Assembly: GCF_001263795.1 (NCBI RefSeq)
Contig: NZ_LHUR01000042.1
Span: 388,639 to 433,271 of the forward strand
Length of the DNA: 44,633 nucleotides
Direction of reading: 5' to 3'
DNA from: Clostridium homopropionicum DSM 5847
GTDB taxonomy: Bacteria > Bacillota > Clostridia > Clostridiales > Clostridiaceae
The translations under genes were made by a program, and so were the position numbers. Below the pieces are notes generated by a model, which was given only the letters and a program-made list of their open reading frames with translations, made no database searches and was not told where the DNA came from. Positions within the stretch are counted from its first letter, which is position 1; each line of letters opens with the position of its first letter. Below, piece after piece: positions 36,058 to 44,354 of this stretch.

Positions 36058-36444
36058 ATGGCTAAAATAGCTGTTGAAGATAGCTTGAATGATTATGCTA
36101 AATATATTACAAGCAAAGGTCACGATGTGGAAAAATTCAAAGCCAATGAAAAAACTCATTCATCTTACTTTAATAATTTTGATGCAGTAGTTGTAGGGGA
36201 GTTTGATTATAATATTCTAGATTTAAAAGATGAAATTACTTATGCATCTGGACTTAATGCCAGCATTTTAAATACCCAGGATGCTGTCGTTCCCCCACAA
36301 GCAATTAATTCTACTATGCTAAATGAAAATTACACTGGTAAAAGAAAGAGCTTTGCTTCTGTTCCAACCATCTTTGCTTATGGCAGAACAACGGAGCAGG
36401 TAAAGCATGAAATCGACAGGGTACTTTCTGAAATTGAAAGGTGA
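36058..36444 (+). CDS. YkuS/UPF0180-like protein, extended form
   Basis: 128 residues from MAKIAVEDSLNDYAKYITSKGHDV. The N-terminal half (to about residue 55, ending DAVVVGEFDYN) resembles the short UPF0180/YkuS proteins, which are about 80 residues. The second half (about 75-128, VVPPQAINSTMLN..TEQVKHEIDRVL) is extra. ATG at 36058 is favoured over an in-frame GTG at 36049, because AGAGGTG serves as its ribosome site. Function unknown. Convergent with the anti-sigma gene, with a shared hairpin. Confidence 0.65.
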   Translation: MAKIAVEDSLNDYAKYITSKGHDVEKFKANEKTHSSYFNNFDAVVVGEFDYNILDLKDEITYASGLNASILNTQDAVVPPQAINSTMLNENYTGKRKSFASVPTIFAYGRTTEQVKHEIDRVLSEIER

Positions 36445-36463
36445 GTAGTTTTCCACTCACCTT
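36438..36463. terminator. hairpin between convergent genes
   Basis: Arms AAGGTGAGT and ACTCACCTT (36438-36446 and 36455-36463) pair exactly; it spans the stop codon of the YkuS-like gene and precedes the 3' end of the anti-sigma gene. The U tract is weak. Confidence 0.6.
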
Positions 36464-36467
36464 CCTC

Positions 36468-37658
36468 CTATTTTATTTCTTTTATTACAGGATTCGTTGT
36501 CCAAGCCTCGAAGTCTATTAGCACTTTAAGATTCTTACCAGATTTCATGCCTGCAAATTTATCTTTAAGCTTTTCAGTTATTCCAAATACAAAATAATCT
36601 TTTCCAACTTTAAACTCTCCACTATTAGAATCTGCAAGTCCCATGAAAGATACGTCTAATATCTGTCCAGCTTTAAAGCCTGATTTTGTATTTTTTAATT
36701 GCTCTTCCTTTGCCTTTTGTTCTTCAGTAATTCTTTCATCAAAAGAATTATTCTTTTGATCATCTGTTACATCTGGAAGCATAACATTAATATCATTGTT
36801 AAAATCTACAAATTCAGAAATTATTCTTACACCTTTTCCATCTTGAAAATCTTCTTTTAATGAAATCCCAAGTTCCTTATCAATCCACATTTTATGCTTA
36901 ATATCTTTATCTTCATAATAAAATTCATATACTTGTGCATTTCTTCCTGCTACTTTTTCTTCTCCTAATAGTTTCGCATTTTTTACGTTTTCTACTCTTT
37001 CTTTTATCTTCTTGTCTGCTCTATAGGTCGATAATTCAAATTTTAAAGTGTCCTCTGTTACAGTATGCATAGTTAACTTTCCTTTTTGGTCAAACTCATA
37101 TAAAGTATCTCCACCTTTATATAGCTTTTTAAGAGTTCCATTTTCCGTTTCATGAATTGCATAGAACTGATTTGGTTCTAAATATTGAATTTGTATCTTT
37201 TGAGTTGTTTTAGAATCTTTATTATATAAGTTTTCTACAAGAGTTCCTTTAAAATTGTGTATACTATTATATTGCTTTATAGTAGCATAAGCTATATTCT
37301 TTGCTTCTTTTGAATTAGTAGAATTTTGATATGCTAATCCTCCGCTAAGTAATATAACAGCCATAGCTGCAGTAGCTAAAAGTTTGCTGAAAAAAGCCCT
37401 TCTATTTTTGCTCTTCTTATTATTTCTTGTTTGAGCCTTTATTTTTTCTGGCCTCATAATATTAAATTCTTCCTCATAATCTTCCTTCAATCTCTTAACA
37501 ACACATACTGTTTCAAGCATTTGAATAAGCTCTTCATCTTCTTCAAACTTGAATATATCTTCATAATTTGGTTTTTTATCATTATTTAATGCATCAATAT
37601 AACTTGATAATATGTCTTCTCTTTCTTCCTGTAAGCCTTTTGCACTATACATACTCAT
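36468..37658 (-). CDS. anti-sigma-factor-like membrane protein with LolA-like outer domain
   Basis: 396 residues. Cytoplasmic N-terminus of about 90 residues that resembles a zinc-free anti-sigma domain, a single membrane helix (about 91-109, FSKLLATAAMAVILLSGGL), then an outside domain. The middle (about 115-290, IAYATIKQYNSIHNFKGTL... VAGRNAQVYEFYYED... MWIDKELGISLKEDF) is a LolA/MucB-type beta fold that in relatives binds lipids or polymers; the last ~100 residues are extra. It overlaps the ECF sigma gene by 14 bases, which makes it the likely antagonist of that sigma and a sensor of envelope stress. Confidence 0.75.
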   Translation of the reverse strand: MSMYSAKGLQEEREDILSSYIDALNNDKKPNYEDIFKFEEDEELIQMLETVCVVKRLKEDYEEEFNIMRPEKIKAQTRNNKKSKNRRAFFSKLLATAAMAVILLSGGLAYQNSTNSKEAKNIAYATIKQYNSIHNFKGTLVENLYNKDSKTTQKIQIQYLEPNQFYAIHETENGTLKKLYKGGDTLYEFDQKGKLTMHTVTEDTLKFELSTYRADKKIKERVENVKNAKLLGEEKVAGRNAQVYEFYYEDKDIKHKMWIDKELGISLKEDFQDGKGVRIISEFVDFNNDINVMLPDVTDDQKNNSFDERITEEQKAKEEQLKNTKSGFKAGQILDVSFMGLADSNSGEFKVGKDYFVFGITEKLKDKFAGMKSGKNLKVLIDFEAWTTNPVIKEIK

Positions 37659-38166
37659 AATCTCCTTTCTTTAATCTATCCTTCAGTTTCTTCAGAGCTC
37701 TAAATTGTAAGCTTTTAATAGTGCCTTCGGGTTTGTCCATAATCTTTGATACTTCTTTTACACTATAACCACGAATTATTCTAAGTTCTATTACAGTTCT
37801 AGATTCTTCATCTAATTCAGCCATGGCTTGCTTTACTGTGATGCCTTCAGTTATTCTATTTTCCTGATGCTTATCAATTTCAAAGTAACTCACATCATCC
37901 ATCGTAATAATCTTAGTTTTTCTTCCATTTTGTCTCCATCTGTCAATAACTGCATTTTTGGCAGATCTAAATATATACTGCTGAACCTTATCCTTTTCTA
38001 TTTTATTATGTTTGTATTTTACGTAAATTTTATGAAAAATGTCCTGAGATAGTTCCTCTGCTTCTTCTTTGTTTTGAACTAGATAGTAAATATATTTATA
38101 CACCTTCATCCAAAGCTGGGAGTATATCTCTTTAAATTCATTATCATTCCTCAATTCCATGCCCAT
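37645..38166 (-). CDS. RNA polymerase ECF-type sigma factor
   Basis: 173 residues with two sigma regions: region 2 (about 20-85, VQNKEEAEELSQDIFHKIYVKYKH) and region 4 (about 115-165, LDEESRTVIELRIIRGYSVKEVSKIMDKPEGTIKS). It overlaps the anti-sigma gene by 14 bases. The upstream promoter has the ECF pattern TGAAAC-N17-CGTA, so it probably reads its own operon. Ribosome site AAAGG. Which envelope signal it answers is unknown. Confidence 0.93.
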   Translation of the reverse strand: MGMELRNDNEFKEIYSQLWMKVYKYIYYLVQNKEEAEELSQDIFHKIYVKYKHNKIEKDKVQQYIFRSAKNAVIDRWRQNGRKTKIITMDDVSYFEIDKHQENRITEGITVKQAMAELDEESRTVIELRIIRGYSVKEVSKIMDKPEGTIKSLQFRALKKLKDRLKKGDYEYV

Positions 38167-38208
38167 GTTTTAATCTTTCCTTTCTTTTTTGTTGCTCTCA
38201 CTTATAAA

Positions 38209-38235
38209 TACGGCACTTCCTTATTAAGGGTTTCA
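38209..38235 (-). promoter_or_regulatory. ECF-type promoter of the sigma/anti-sigma operon
   Basis: Minus strand reads TGAAAC at 38235-38230, then 17 bases, CGTA at 38212-38209. This is a close match to ECF sigma promoters (TGAAAC, 16-17, CGT) and fits autoregulation. Confidence 0.85.
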
Positions 38236-38280
38236 ATGTAAAAAATTATAATTTATTTTCATTAAATTTTAACATAAAAA

Positions 38281-38305
38281 TAAGAGACTAAAATTTAGTC
38301 TCTTA
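38281..38305. terminator. terminator of the CmpB-like gene
   Basis: TAAGAGACTAAA (38281-38292) and TTTAGTCTCTTA (38294-38305) are exact complements with a single base between; the 3' end of the coding region forms one arm. Followed on the minus strand by TTTTTATG. Confidence 0.75.
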
Positions 38306-38705
38306 ATAATTCTGCACTAATTAATCTGTCATGCAATTTTTCAAAAATTAGTCCAACTAAAAACCAAGCAGGAGCATAGTCTAATCTTATTAACCCATAT
38401 ACGGAAAATGGACTGCCAGTATAATCCCATGGATATACCCCTAAAACGTTCTGGAATATCCATCCACTAAAAAATTCAGCCATAAAGATTAGTAAAGTAT
38501 ATATACCTCCTCTTACAATAATACTAAAGGGCCTTAGATACTCATGGACATACTCTAATAAAACGGCTGAACCATACACAGGGAACATCCATATGGATGT
38601 ATGTCCCACCATGTTAAAATCTCCCTTTAGCAAAGATAAAAACCCAACAAAAAACACTTCCATACATAATCCTGCAAATCCATAAATTATAAATCTTTTA
38701 CCCAT
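38295..38705 (-). CDS. CmpB-like putative ABC-transporter type IV membrane protein
   Basis: 136 residues with four membrane helices (about 5-25, 35-55, 62-88, 110-128). The pattern GHTSIWMFPVYGSAVLLEYVHEYLRPF and a later WDYTGSPFSVYGLIRLDYAPAW match the PF06541-type 'putative ABC transporter type IV' family. No ATPase partner is near, and the ABC label of the family is historical. Between the ECF operon and the NCS2 permease, on the same strand but probably separate units. Confidence 0.75.
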   Translation of the reverse strand: MGKRFIIYGFAGLCMEVFFVGFLSLLKGDFNMVGHTSIWMFPVYGSAVLLEYVHEYLRPFSIIVRGGIYTLLIFMAEFFSGWIFQNVLGVYPWDYTGSPFSVYGLIRLDYAPAWFLVGLIFEKLHDRLISAELLRD

Positions 38706-38729
38706 AACTATAGACTTTGCATTTATTCA

Positions 38730-40034
38730 TTAATTATTCTTAGTTTTTTTATTTAAGGCTTGTTCAATAAATATGCAAGCTAAAACCCCAAGTATAAGTC
38801 CATTATTTAAGATGGATAATAGAAAACTTGGTAAACTTTTCAAAGCTGCAGAAGGTATAAACATGCTTCCCATTCCTATAAATAAAGATACACTTATTAT
38901 AAATAAATTATTTTCGTCTAATCCAGCCGACATGTATTCTTTAATTGATAACCCAATCAAATTAGCAAAAGCAATAAACACTGTGGCATAGCCTACAGGT
39001 ACAGGAAGTGAAGCAAAAAATATTGTTATTATAGGAAAAAAGCTCATTAATAAAATTATAAAGCTTCCTAATATAAAAGGTCTTTTTCCTTTAATTCCCG
39101 TAGTTTCTATAAAAGCTGCTGAAGAGGATACAGGAACAAAACCTACAGTAGAAAACATTCCTGCAATAATATGATTTATCCCCATTATAAACCCTGAACG
39201 GTTGAAATTAGCTTCTTCCTTATCATTAATTACCTTTTTTATAATTTCCACACTGGCAATAAGGTTGGACAATAACAATAAGGCAGTAATTAAGGATACA
39301 AGAACTACACTAAATTGAAATTCAGGTACTCCAAATGCTAATATTTTTGGTATTGAAAATAAATCAACAGCTTCATAAGAGGTTTCTTTGGTAACTCCAA
39401 ATATATAAAATAAAATCCATCCAATAAATATTCCATATAATATAGAAAAACTTCTTAAATTAGAATTTTTGCTTTTAGAAAAAATGGCGGTTATTATAAG
39501 AGTAATAATTGCAAGTACAGCAACCTTTGGGTCTACATCTGCTCTCAAATATCCAATTCCCAAAATACCCTTAATAAAGGATCCACTTAATTGAGCTATA
39601 AGTAACAAAAGATAGGTTCCCGTAACAAGAGGAGTAAAAATTTTTTTAATTTTATTCATAAGACCTGATATTGCCAGCATTATGAATAATACTCCTCCAA
39701 ACATTAAGCCCATTTCTAAGCTTCTTAAAGTACTATATTTATCTATGTTCATGGTAGAAGATAAGCCAGCAAATATGAGGAAAACTCCCCACCATAGACC
39801 TGCTGGTCCTTCTGGTATCAGAAGCTTATGACCAAAATACACCTGAATTAGGGTGCCTAATCCCATAACAAAAAATGACCTTTGCATTAAAGCTGCAGTT
39901 TCTACTTGATTAAGATTAAAAGCAGCTCCCACAGATAAAGGACCTACAATACTTGCAGCTAGGATAAAAATTGACCATTGAAAAGAGAAAAAACCTTTTT
40001 GGGCTATCTCTTTAAAAGCTATTTTACCTTTCAT
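38730..40034 (-). CDS. NCS2-family purine/pyrimidine permease
   Basis: 434 residues with about 12-14 membrane helices; the C-terminus is short and charged. NCS2 hallmarks include GHKLLIPEGPAGLWWGVF near residue 69-86, where the conserved Glu is expected, and the NHIIAGMFSTVGFVPVSSSAAFI block around 288-310. It imports a xanthine, uric acid or uracil-type base with protons. The substrate cannot be read from the sequence. A small gene upstream overlaps its start by 11 bases. Confidence 0.9.
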   Translation of the reverse strand: MKGKIAFKEIAQKGFFSFQWSIFILAASIVGPLSVGAAFNLNQVETAALMQRSFFVMGLGTLIQVYFGHKLLIPEGPAGLWWGVFLIFAGLSSTMNIDKYSTLRSLEMGLMFGGVLFIMLAISGLMNKIKKIFTPLVTGTYLLLLIAQLSGSFIKGILGIGYLRADVDPKVAVLAIITLIITAIFSKSKNSNLRSFSILYGIFIGWILFYIFGVTKETSYEAVDLFSIPKILAFGVPEFQFSVVLVSLITALLLLSNLIASVEIIKKVINDKEEANFNRSGFIMGINHIIAGMFSTVGFVPVSSSAAFIETTGIKGKRPFILGSFIILLMSFFPIITIFFASLPVPVGYATVFIAFANLIGLSIKEYMSAGLDENNLFIISVSLFIGMGSMFIPSAALKSLPSFLLSILNNGLILGVLACIFIEQALNKKTKNN

Positions 40035-40197
40035 TATTCTTTTCCTTTAAAATCTTTATCATGTTTTCCATAACTTCAATTCTTGCTACTACTTCTGGAT
40101 TCTCCATATAATTCTCACCATATTGATACTTCATACATTCCTTAAATTCTACAAGTTCTTCTTCCATTAGTAATATTTTTATTTCATTGCTAGCCAT
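40024..40197 (-). CDS. small protein upstream of the NCS2 permease
   Basis: 57 residues, ATG at 40197 with AAAGGGG upstream at good spacing. Sequence MASNEIKILLMEEELVEFKE... is a charged, helical protein with no known motif. The stop (40024-40026) lies 8-11 bases inside the permease gene in another frame, which indicates translational coupling. It may be a short accessory or regulatory protein of the permease; nothing in it names the function. Confidence 0.65.
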   Translation of the reverse strand: MASNEIKILLMEEELVEFKECMKYQYGENYMENPEVVARIEVMENMIKILKEKNNER

Positions 40198-40305
40198 GTT
40201 CGTTATTCCCCTTTAAAGTAAAATTTTTTCTTATTTAATAATATTACATTATAATTTATATTTCTACCCATTATTAATTAATCTTTAACCCTCTCTTTTA
40301 AATTC

Positions 40306-40341
40306 AAAGAACTGTTGGCAAGATTTAACCAACAGTTCTTT
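40306..40341. terminator. terminator hairpin
   Basis: AAAGAACTGTTGG (40306-40318) and CCAACAGTTCTTT (40329-40341) are exact complements. It lies after the Lmo0937-like small gene on the minus strand; the tail is TTTGAATTT. Confidence 0.7.
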
Positions 40342-40352
40342 ATCCTTTATCT

Positions 40353-40514
40353 TCATGTTTTATCTACATTTTTTCTGTTAAATAATAAATCATAAATAAA
40401 TGCTATAACTCCAATAATTAATAGAAGGTGTATAAATCTTCCTCCGATTCTAAAAATCAAGCCCAATGCCCAGAAGAAAAGAACAATTCCACCAAGCCAA
40501 CGCAATAGTTTCAT
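40353..40514 (-). CDS. Lmo0937-type small membrane protein
   Basis: 53 residues, MKLLRWLGGIVLFFWALGLIF followed by a second helix (HLLLIIGVIAFIYDLL). The two-helix pattern with RWLGG...FRIGG and a basic tail matches the small Lmo0937 family of Firmicutes, thought to answer envelope stress. ATG at 40514 has TTAGGAGGGAC upstream. It stands alone with its own terminator. Family by recollection of the pattern. Confidence 0.8.
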   Translation of the reverse strand: MKLLRWLGGIVLFFWALGLIFRIGGRFIHLLLIIGVIAFIYDLLFNRKNVDKT

Positions 40515-40629
40515 TTGTGTCCCTCCTAAATTAAAAACTGATTTAGTATTTTCGTTAATTATTATTCCCTAAACTATTTACTTTATTAAATTATTGCATT
40601 GGTACATTAAGTATAAGTATGTTGAGTTA

Positions 40630-41220
40630 CTATATACTGGAATTATCATATATCCTGCGTTTATTTTTCCAATAACCAAAAACTCCTCCGCACAAGCCTC
40701 CAATTATATGAGTAATTTGTGATATGTTATCTTCTATAAACATTCCGTTTACGACTTCTTTTCCAATAAATATTATGGCCACAATTATTAAAGTCAATGG
40801 TATTCTACCATCTTCTGCATTAGCAAAAGAACTTAATAAAATCATCATAAAAACAATTCCACTGGCTCCTAAAAGTGCAGTATCAAATAATAGCATATTT
40901 AATATACCTGTAATAAAGGCAGTTATTAATATCATCTGGAAAACATTCTTTGAACCATACTTTTCTTCAAGCATAGGTCCAAGTAATAAAATAATCAAAA
41001 AATTTCCGCTATAATGCTCCCAGTTTGCATGGCCAATGACATGAGTAAACAATCTTATATATTGAAGGGGATCTAAAAATGATGTCCTATAATTAGAAAA
41101 CAATAATTGAGTTGTTATACCTTTCGTAGCAATTCCCATTACCAAAACTGCTAGAGATATAAAAGCATAGGTTAAGGTTACTGGTGCATTGTATTGAAAT
41201 CTACTAAACTGTTTTCCCAC
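40630..41220 (-). CDS. rhomboid-family intramembrane serine protease
   Basis: 196 residues, six membrane helices, the minimal rhomboid core. The catalytic Ser120 in GASGIVF and His171 in ITHIIGGLCGG are present, and HANWEHYSGNF (64-74) is the conserved HxxxN-type loop of helix 2. It cleaves membrane proteins inside the bilayer; the substrate is unknown. Single gene on the minus strand. The 520 bases upstream (41221-41747) contain only the riboswitch and promoter of the next gene. Confidence 0.92.
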   Translation of the reverse strand: MGKQFSRFQYNAPVTLTYAFISLAVLVMGIATKGITTQLLFSNYRTSFLDPLQYIRLFTHVIGHANWEHYSGNFLIILLLGPMLEEKYGSKNVFQMILITAFITGILNMLLFDTALLGASGIVFMMILLSSFANAEDGRIPLTLIIVAIIFIGKEVVNGMFIEDNISQITHIIGGLCGGVFGYWKNKRRIYDNSSI

Positions 41221-41460
41221 ATATTTCCCCTCTTTCTTCTAAATAATTATGCTTTTTAACGATTACTTAATAGTTTTTATACTGAAATTATACAATATAT
41301 TTGCTAATAAAGTAAGTTACATAAAATCGTATTTGTTACACTATGAAATTTTTGTAAGTTTTGTTATTATATTAATAATATCTTTATTTCATTTGTTATA
41401 TCATTAGTATTCTAATCTAATAAGAGGAATATGTTTTGAATGCGAATAAATAATATTGTG

Positions 41461-41489
41461 TTGATTTAAATGCTTTGTTATGCTAAAAT
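41461..41489 (+). promoter_or_regulatory. sigma-A promoter of the riboswitch transcript
   Basis: TTGATT (41461-41466), 17 bases, TAAAAT (41484-41489), about 48 bases upstream of the first conserved riboswitch block. Confidence 0.75.
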
Positions 41490-41537
41490 TCATATATATT
41501 TTATCTTATAAATCACAAAAATATATTTTTTAGTTTT

Positions 41538-41651
41538 CTAGGGTTCCGCAATTTATAGTTGGCAGGTCCGAGAGAAAACGCACAGTTGACTGTGTACACG
41601 GAAGGATAAAAGCCTGGGAGATATTGAATAATATTTCTATAGGCTTTTTTT
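41538..41651 (+). promoter_or_regulatory. ykkC-class riboswitch (probably guanidine-I) with expression platform
   Basis: Conserved blocks of the ykkC family are in order: CTAGGGTTCCG (41538-41548), GGTCCGAGAGA (41565-41575), a hairpin CACAG/CTGTG (41581-41594), and ACACGG..GGATAAAAGCC.GGGAGA (41596-41621). The last part overlaps one side of a terminator (41608-41648) ended by a run of T. This is the layout of guanidine-I ON switches, where ligand binding prevents the terminator. Subtypes 2a-2c of the same scaffold bind ppGpp, PRPP or nucleotides instead and differ at a few bases I did not verify. Confidence 0.88.
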
Positions 41652-41747
41652 ATTTTTAATTATTTTAATCTAGGAAGTATTGTAGTGAAAAAGTTTGTCA
41701 TTAATAATAAGAAACTAGTAATAGAGTAATTTTAGGAGGATAAAGGA

Positions 41748-42437
41748 ATGGGTGGTTTTAGTTATAAAGATATTTATATTGAGGATGGCAAAAGGGTACT
41801 GGAAGTAAACATACTGCCTGAAAAGCATTGTAATTTTGACTGCATATTCTGCCCTATTGGAAGGTCATATAATAAGGTGGATACACCACAATCATTTGAT
41901 GAAATAGATAATTCATTAATTGAATTAGAAAGTATGATAGAAAATAATAAAGTAGAATTAGTTTTCATTAATTCAAAGGGTGAAGCCCTTGTAAATAACA
42001 AAATTGGTGATATTATAGACCTGATTAAAAGCAAGGGAATACCAGTAAGGTTGCTATCTAATGGCTACATATTGGGTAGAGATAAATATATACAAATAGC
42101 CAATAAGTGTGCTGAAGTTATTGGAGAGATAAAAGCGATTTCAGAAGAAGATTTTCAAAAAATCCAAAGACCAATTGAAGGATATACACTAGAAGAATAT
42201 ATTTCCAATATGATTTTATTTAATAAACAATATAAAGGCAAATTTATTTTAGAAGTAACAATTATCAAGTGCTATAATGACACAGAGGAATCTATTAATA
42301 AGATAAAAAACGTTATTAATAAATTATCTCCAGACAAGATAATTATTGGGAGAATTAATGATGAAAGATTTATGAAAAAACTTGGTATATCTGATAAAAG
42401 ACTTTATGAAATTTCAAAAGTATTACTAAATATTTAA
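41748..42437 (+). CDS. radical SAM protein of unknown function, riboswitch controlled
   Basis: 229 residues. C28, C32 and C35 form CX3CX2C (HCNFDCIFCPIG), the site of the SAM-cleaving [4Fe-4S] cluster; the rest is a shortened TIM-barrel, with INSKGEALVNN matching the GGE-like position and an ALS-type RLLSNGYI strand. Related to COG0731-like Fe-S oxidoreductases. No extra cluster-binding cysteines (SPASM) at the C-end, so substrate is probably small. Ribosome site AGGAGG (about 41736). It is the only gene after the ykkC-class riboswitch, so its product should help to handle the riboswitch ligand. Confidence 0.85.
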   Translation: MGGFSYKDIYIEDGKRVLEVNILPEKHCNFDCIFCPIGRSYNKVDTPQSFDEIDNSLIELESMIENNKVELVFINSKGEALVNNKIGDIIDLIKSKGIPVRLLSNGYILGRDKYIQIANKCAEVIGEIKAISEEDFQKIQRPIEGYTLEEYISNMILFNKQYKGKFILEVTIIKCYNDTEESINKIKNVINKLSPDKIIIGRINDERFMKKLGISDKRLYEISKVLLNI

Positions 42438-42487
42438 CTATACTAATTTACAATATTCTTAAAGCTTCTATTAATCATAATTTAAGA

Positions 42488-42605
42488 AAGTTGCGACGCA
42501 ACTTAAAAAAGAAATCACTAGTCTCAAGTAGCTAATCGCTAAAGTGCCATGTGTTATAAAAACCAGTTCTTATTGCAACAACCTAGCGACTAGAGATTAG
42601 CTACT
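42488..42605. repeat. intergenic inverted-repeat element
   Basis: A 17-base palindrome AAGTTGCGACGCAACTT (42488-42504) is followed by AGTAGCTAATC (42527-42537), whose exact complement GATTAGCTACT returns at 42595-42605. The arms extend with GCTA/TAGC in a broken way, with a 7-base extra piece TAGAGAT/TAGTC on the right side. It may be a mobile miniature element or a folded RNA. Nothing else is seen in 42438-42634. Confidence 0.6.
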
Positions 42606-42634
42606 AAGAAAATGGCTTTCCAAATTATAAATTC

Positions 42635-44113
42635 CTACCTTCCATATAATTTGGTAATGTTATAAATATTTTCAGCTAATTCATCTGTTAAGTGCTCTTT
42701 TCTAATCCTCCACTGCCAGTTACCGCCTATAGTTGATGGAATATTCATTCTAGCTTCATTTGAAAGACCTAAATAGTCTTGCATTTGTATTACCGCAAGC
42801 TTTGCAACTGAACTTAATGCTCCTCTTATAAATCCCCAGTTGTAGCCTTCTTTCTTAGTTAGTTTTAGATATTTTACAGCAAACTCTCGCTCTTTTTCAT
42901 TTGCATTTTGAATCCAGCTATCTACAGTAGCATTATCATGAGTTCCAGTATACACCACGCAATTTTTATCATAATTATGTGGCAAATGGTCGCTTTCTTC
43001 TCTAGTATCAAAGGCAAATTCTAATACCTTCATTCCAGGATATCCAGAGGCAATTCTAAAATCAATAACTTCCTTAGTTAAAAAACCTAAATCCTCAGCT
43101 ATTATTTCAATTTCTCCTAATTCTTCTTTAATCTTATTGAATAATTTCATTCCTGGTCCTTTAACCCATCTTCCATTTATTGCAGTATCTTCTCCAGCGG
43201 GCACTTCCCAGTAAGACTCAAATCCTCTAAAATGATCTATTCTTGTAATATCATATATTCTGCTGCTTGCTTTGATTCTTTCTATCCACCAACCATATCC
43301 TACCTTATCTAAATAGTCCCACCTATATATAGGGTTTCCCCATAATTGTCCTGCAGCTGAAAAAGCATCAGGTGGGCATCCAGATATAACAGTGGGATTT
43401 TTATTTTTATCTAAAACAAACACCTCACTGTTTGCCCAAGTATCAGCGCTGTCTTTTGCCACGTAAATCGGTATATCTCCTATAATCTTTATTCCTTTAT
43501 TATTTGCATAGCTTTTTAAATCCATCCATTGTTTAAAGAAAATATATTGTAAAAATATCCAGCAATCTACTTCTTCGTTTAAATCTTCTCTTAATTTTTT
43601 TAAAACTTCTTCATCTCTTAACTTAATTTTTTCATCCCATTCCTGACAAGGCTTCAAGTTAAATTTCTCTTTTATGCCCATATATAAAGCATAGTCCTCT
43701 ATCCATATTTTGTTCTCTTCTCTGAACTTTTTTATCCTACTTTCATATTTACCTTTACTATTTTTGAAAGCCTCTTTTAAAATAGGCATCTTTTTATGAA
43801 ATATCTTATGGTAGTCTACTTTGGTACAATCCTCACCAAAATCTGTACTTTTGTAATATTTATTTCTCAACAATCCCATTTCCATAAGCAAAGGTAAATC
43901 AATAAAATATGGATTTCCTGCAAAAGCTGAACAGGATTGATAAGGAGAATCACCGTAGCCTGTAGGTCCTATAGGTAGTATTTGCCAATATTCTTGCCCT
44001 GCTTTATATAAAAAATCTACAAAATCATACGCTTCTTTTCCTAAAGTTCCAATTCCATATGGATTTGGCAGGGATGTAATATGCATTAAAATACCACTAC
44101 TTCTTTTAATCAT
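42635..44113 (-). CDS. malQ: 4-alpha-glucanotransferase MalQ (amylomaltase)
   Basis: 492 residues, full length for bacterial GH77. It moves glucan segments between maltodextrins in glycogen/maltose use. The GH77 pattern is present: SSGILMHITSLPNPYGIGTLG at the N-terminus, ITRIDHFRGFESYW (catalytic Asp), EIIAEDLGFLT (catalytic Glu) and YTGTHDNAT. Single gene on the minus strand, ATG preceded by AAGGAGAAG. The upstream stretch 44114-44296 is AT-rich with no gene seen. Confidence 0.96.
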   Translation of the reverse strand: MIKRSSGILMHITSLPNPYGIGTLGKEAYDFVDFLYKAGQEYWQILPIGPTGYGDSPYQSCSAFAGNPYFIDLPLLMEMGLLRNKYYKSTDFGEDCTKVDYHKIFHKKMPILKEAFKNSKGKYESRIKKFREENKIWIEDYALYMGIKEKFNLKPCQEWDEKIKLRDEEVLKKLREDLNEEVDCWIFLQYIFFKQWMDLKSYANNKGIKIIGDIPIYVAKDSADTWANSEVFVLDKNKNPTVISGCPPDAFSAAGQLWGNPIYRWDYLDKVGYGWWIERIKASSRIYDITRIDHFRGFESYWEVPAGEDTAINGRWVKGPGMKLFNKIKEELGEIEIIAEDLGFLTKEVIDFRIASGYPGMKVLEFAFDTREESDHLPHNYDKNCVVYTGTHDNATVDSWIQNANEKEREFAVKYLKLTKKEGYNWGFIRGALSSVAKLAVIQMQDYLGLSNEARMNIPSTIGGNWQWRIRKEHLTDELAENIYNITKLYGR

Positions 44114-44296
44114 TAACTTCTCCTTTATTATGATAATAATATTTAATCATTTAAAATTATTAACATAGTTATACATATATTCATTATAATAAAATATAAT
44201 AATTTACTCCTTTACCGCCAATTATAAAAGCTTAATTTATTAGTATCAAAAGTGGATTTTTTTATTTTTTCTATAATGTCAATACAAATACTGTAA

Positions 44297-44338
44297 AAAA
44301 AGCTTTAAATAATCCTGTGGGATTATTTAAAGCTTTTT
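44297..44338 (-). terminator. terminator of the CoA-transferase gene(s)
   Basis: 19-base exact arms AAAAAGCTTTAAATAATCC (44297-44315) and its complement (44320-44338) with a four-base loop. On the minus strand it ends in a run of T. It follows the small frame and the CoA-transferase beta-subunit gene. Confidence 0.88.
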
Positions 44339-44354
44339 GTTTTTTAATCTATTT

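Noticed and set aside
41748-42437. 7-carboxy-7-deazaguanine synthase (QueE) or pyruvate-formate-lyase activase
   Set aside because: The length and CX3CX2C are compatible, but the QueE and PFL-activase surroundings and sequence blocks are absent, so only radical SAM family is claimed.
42437-42640. Terminator pair for the radical SAM and malQ genes
   Set aside because: The 17-base palindrome has a one-base centre and no T-run; the longer inverted pair has a 57-base interior, too long for a usual terminator.
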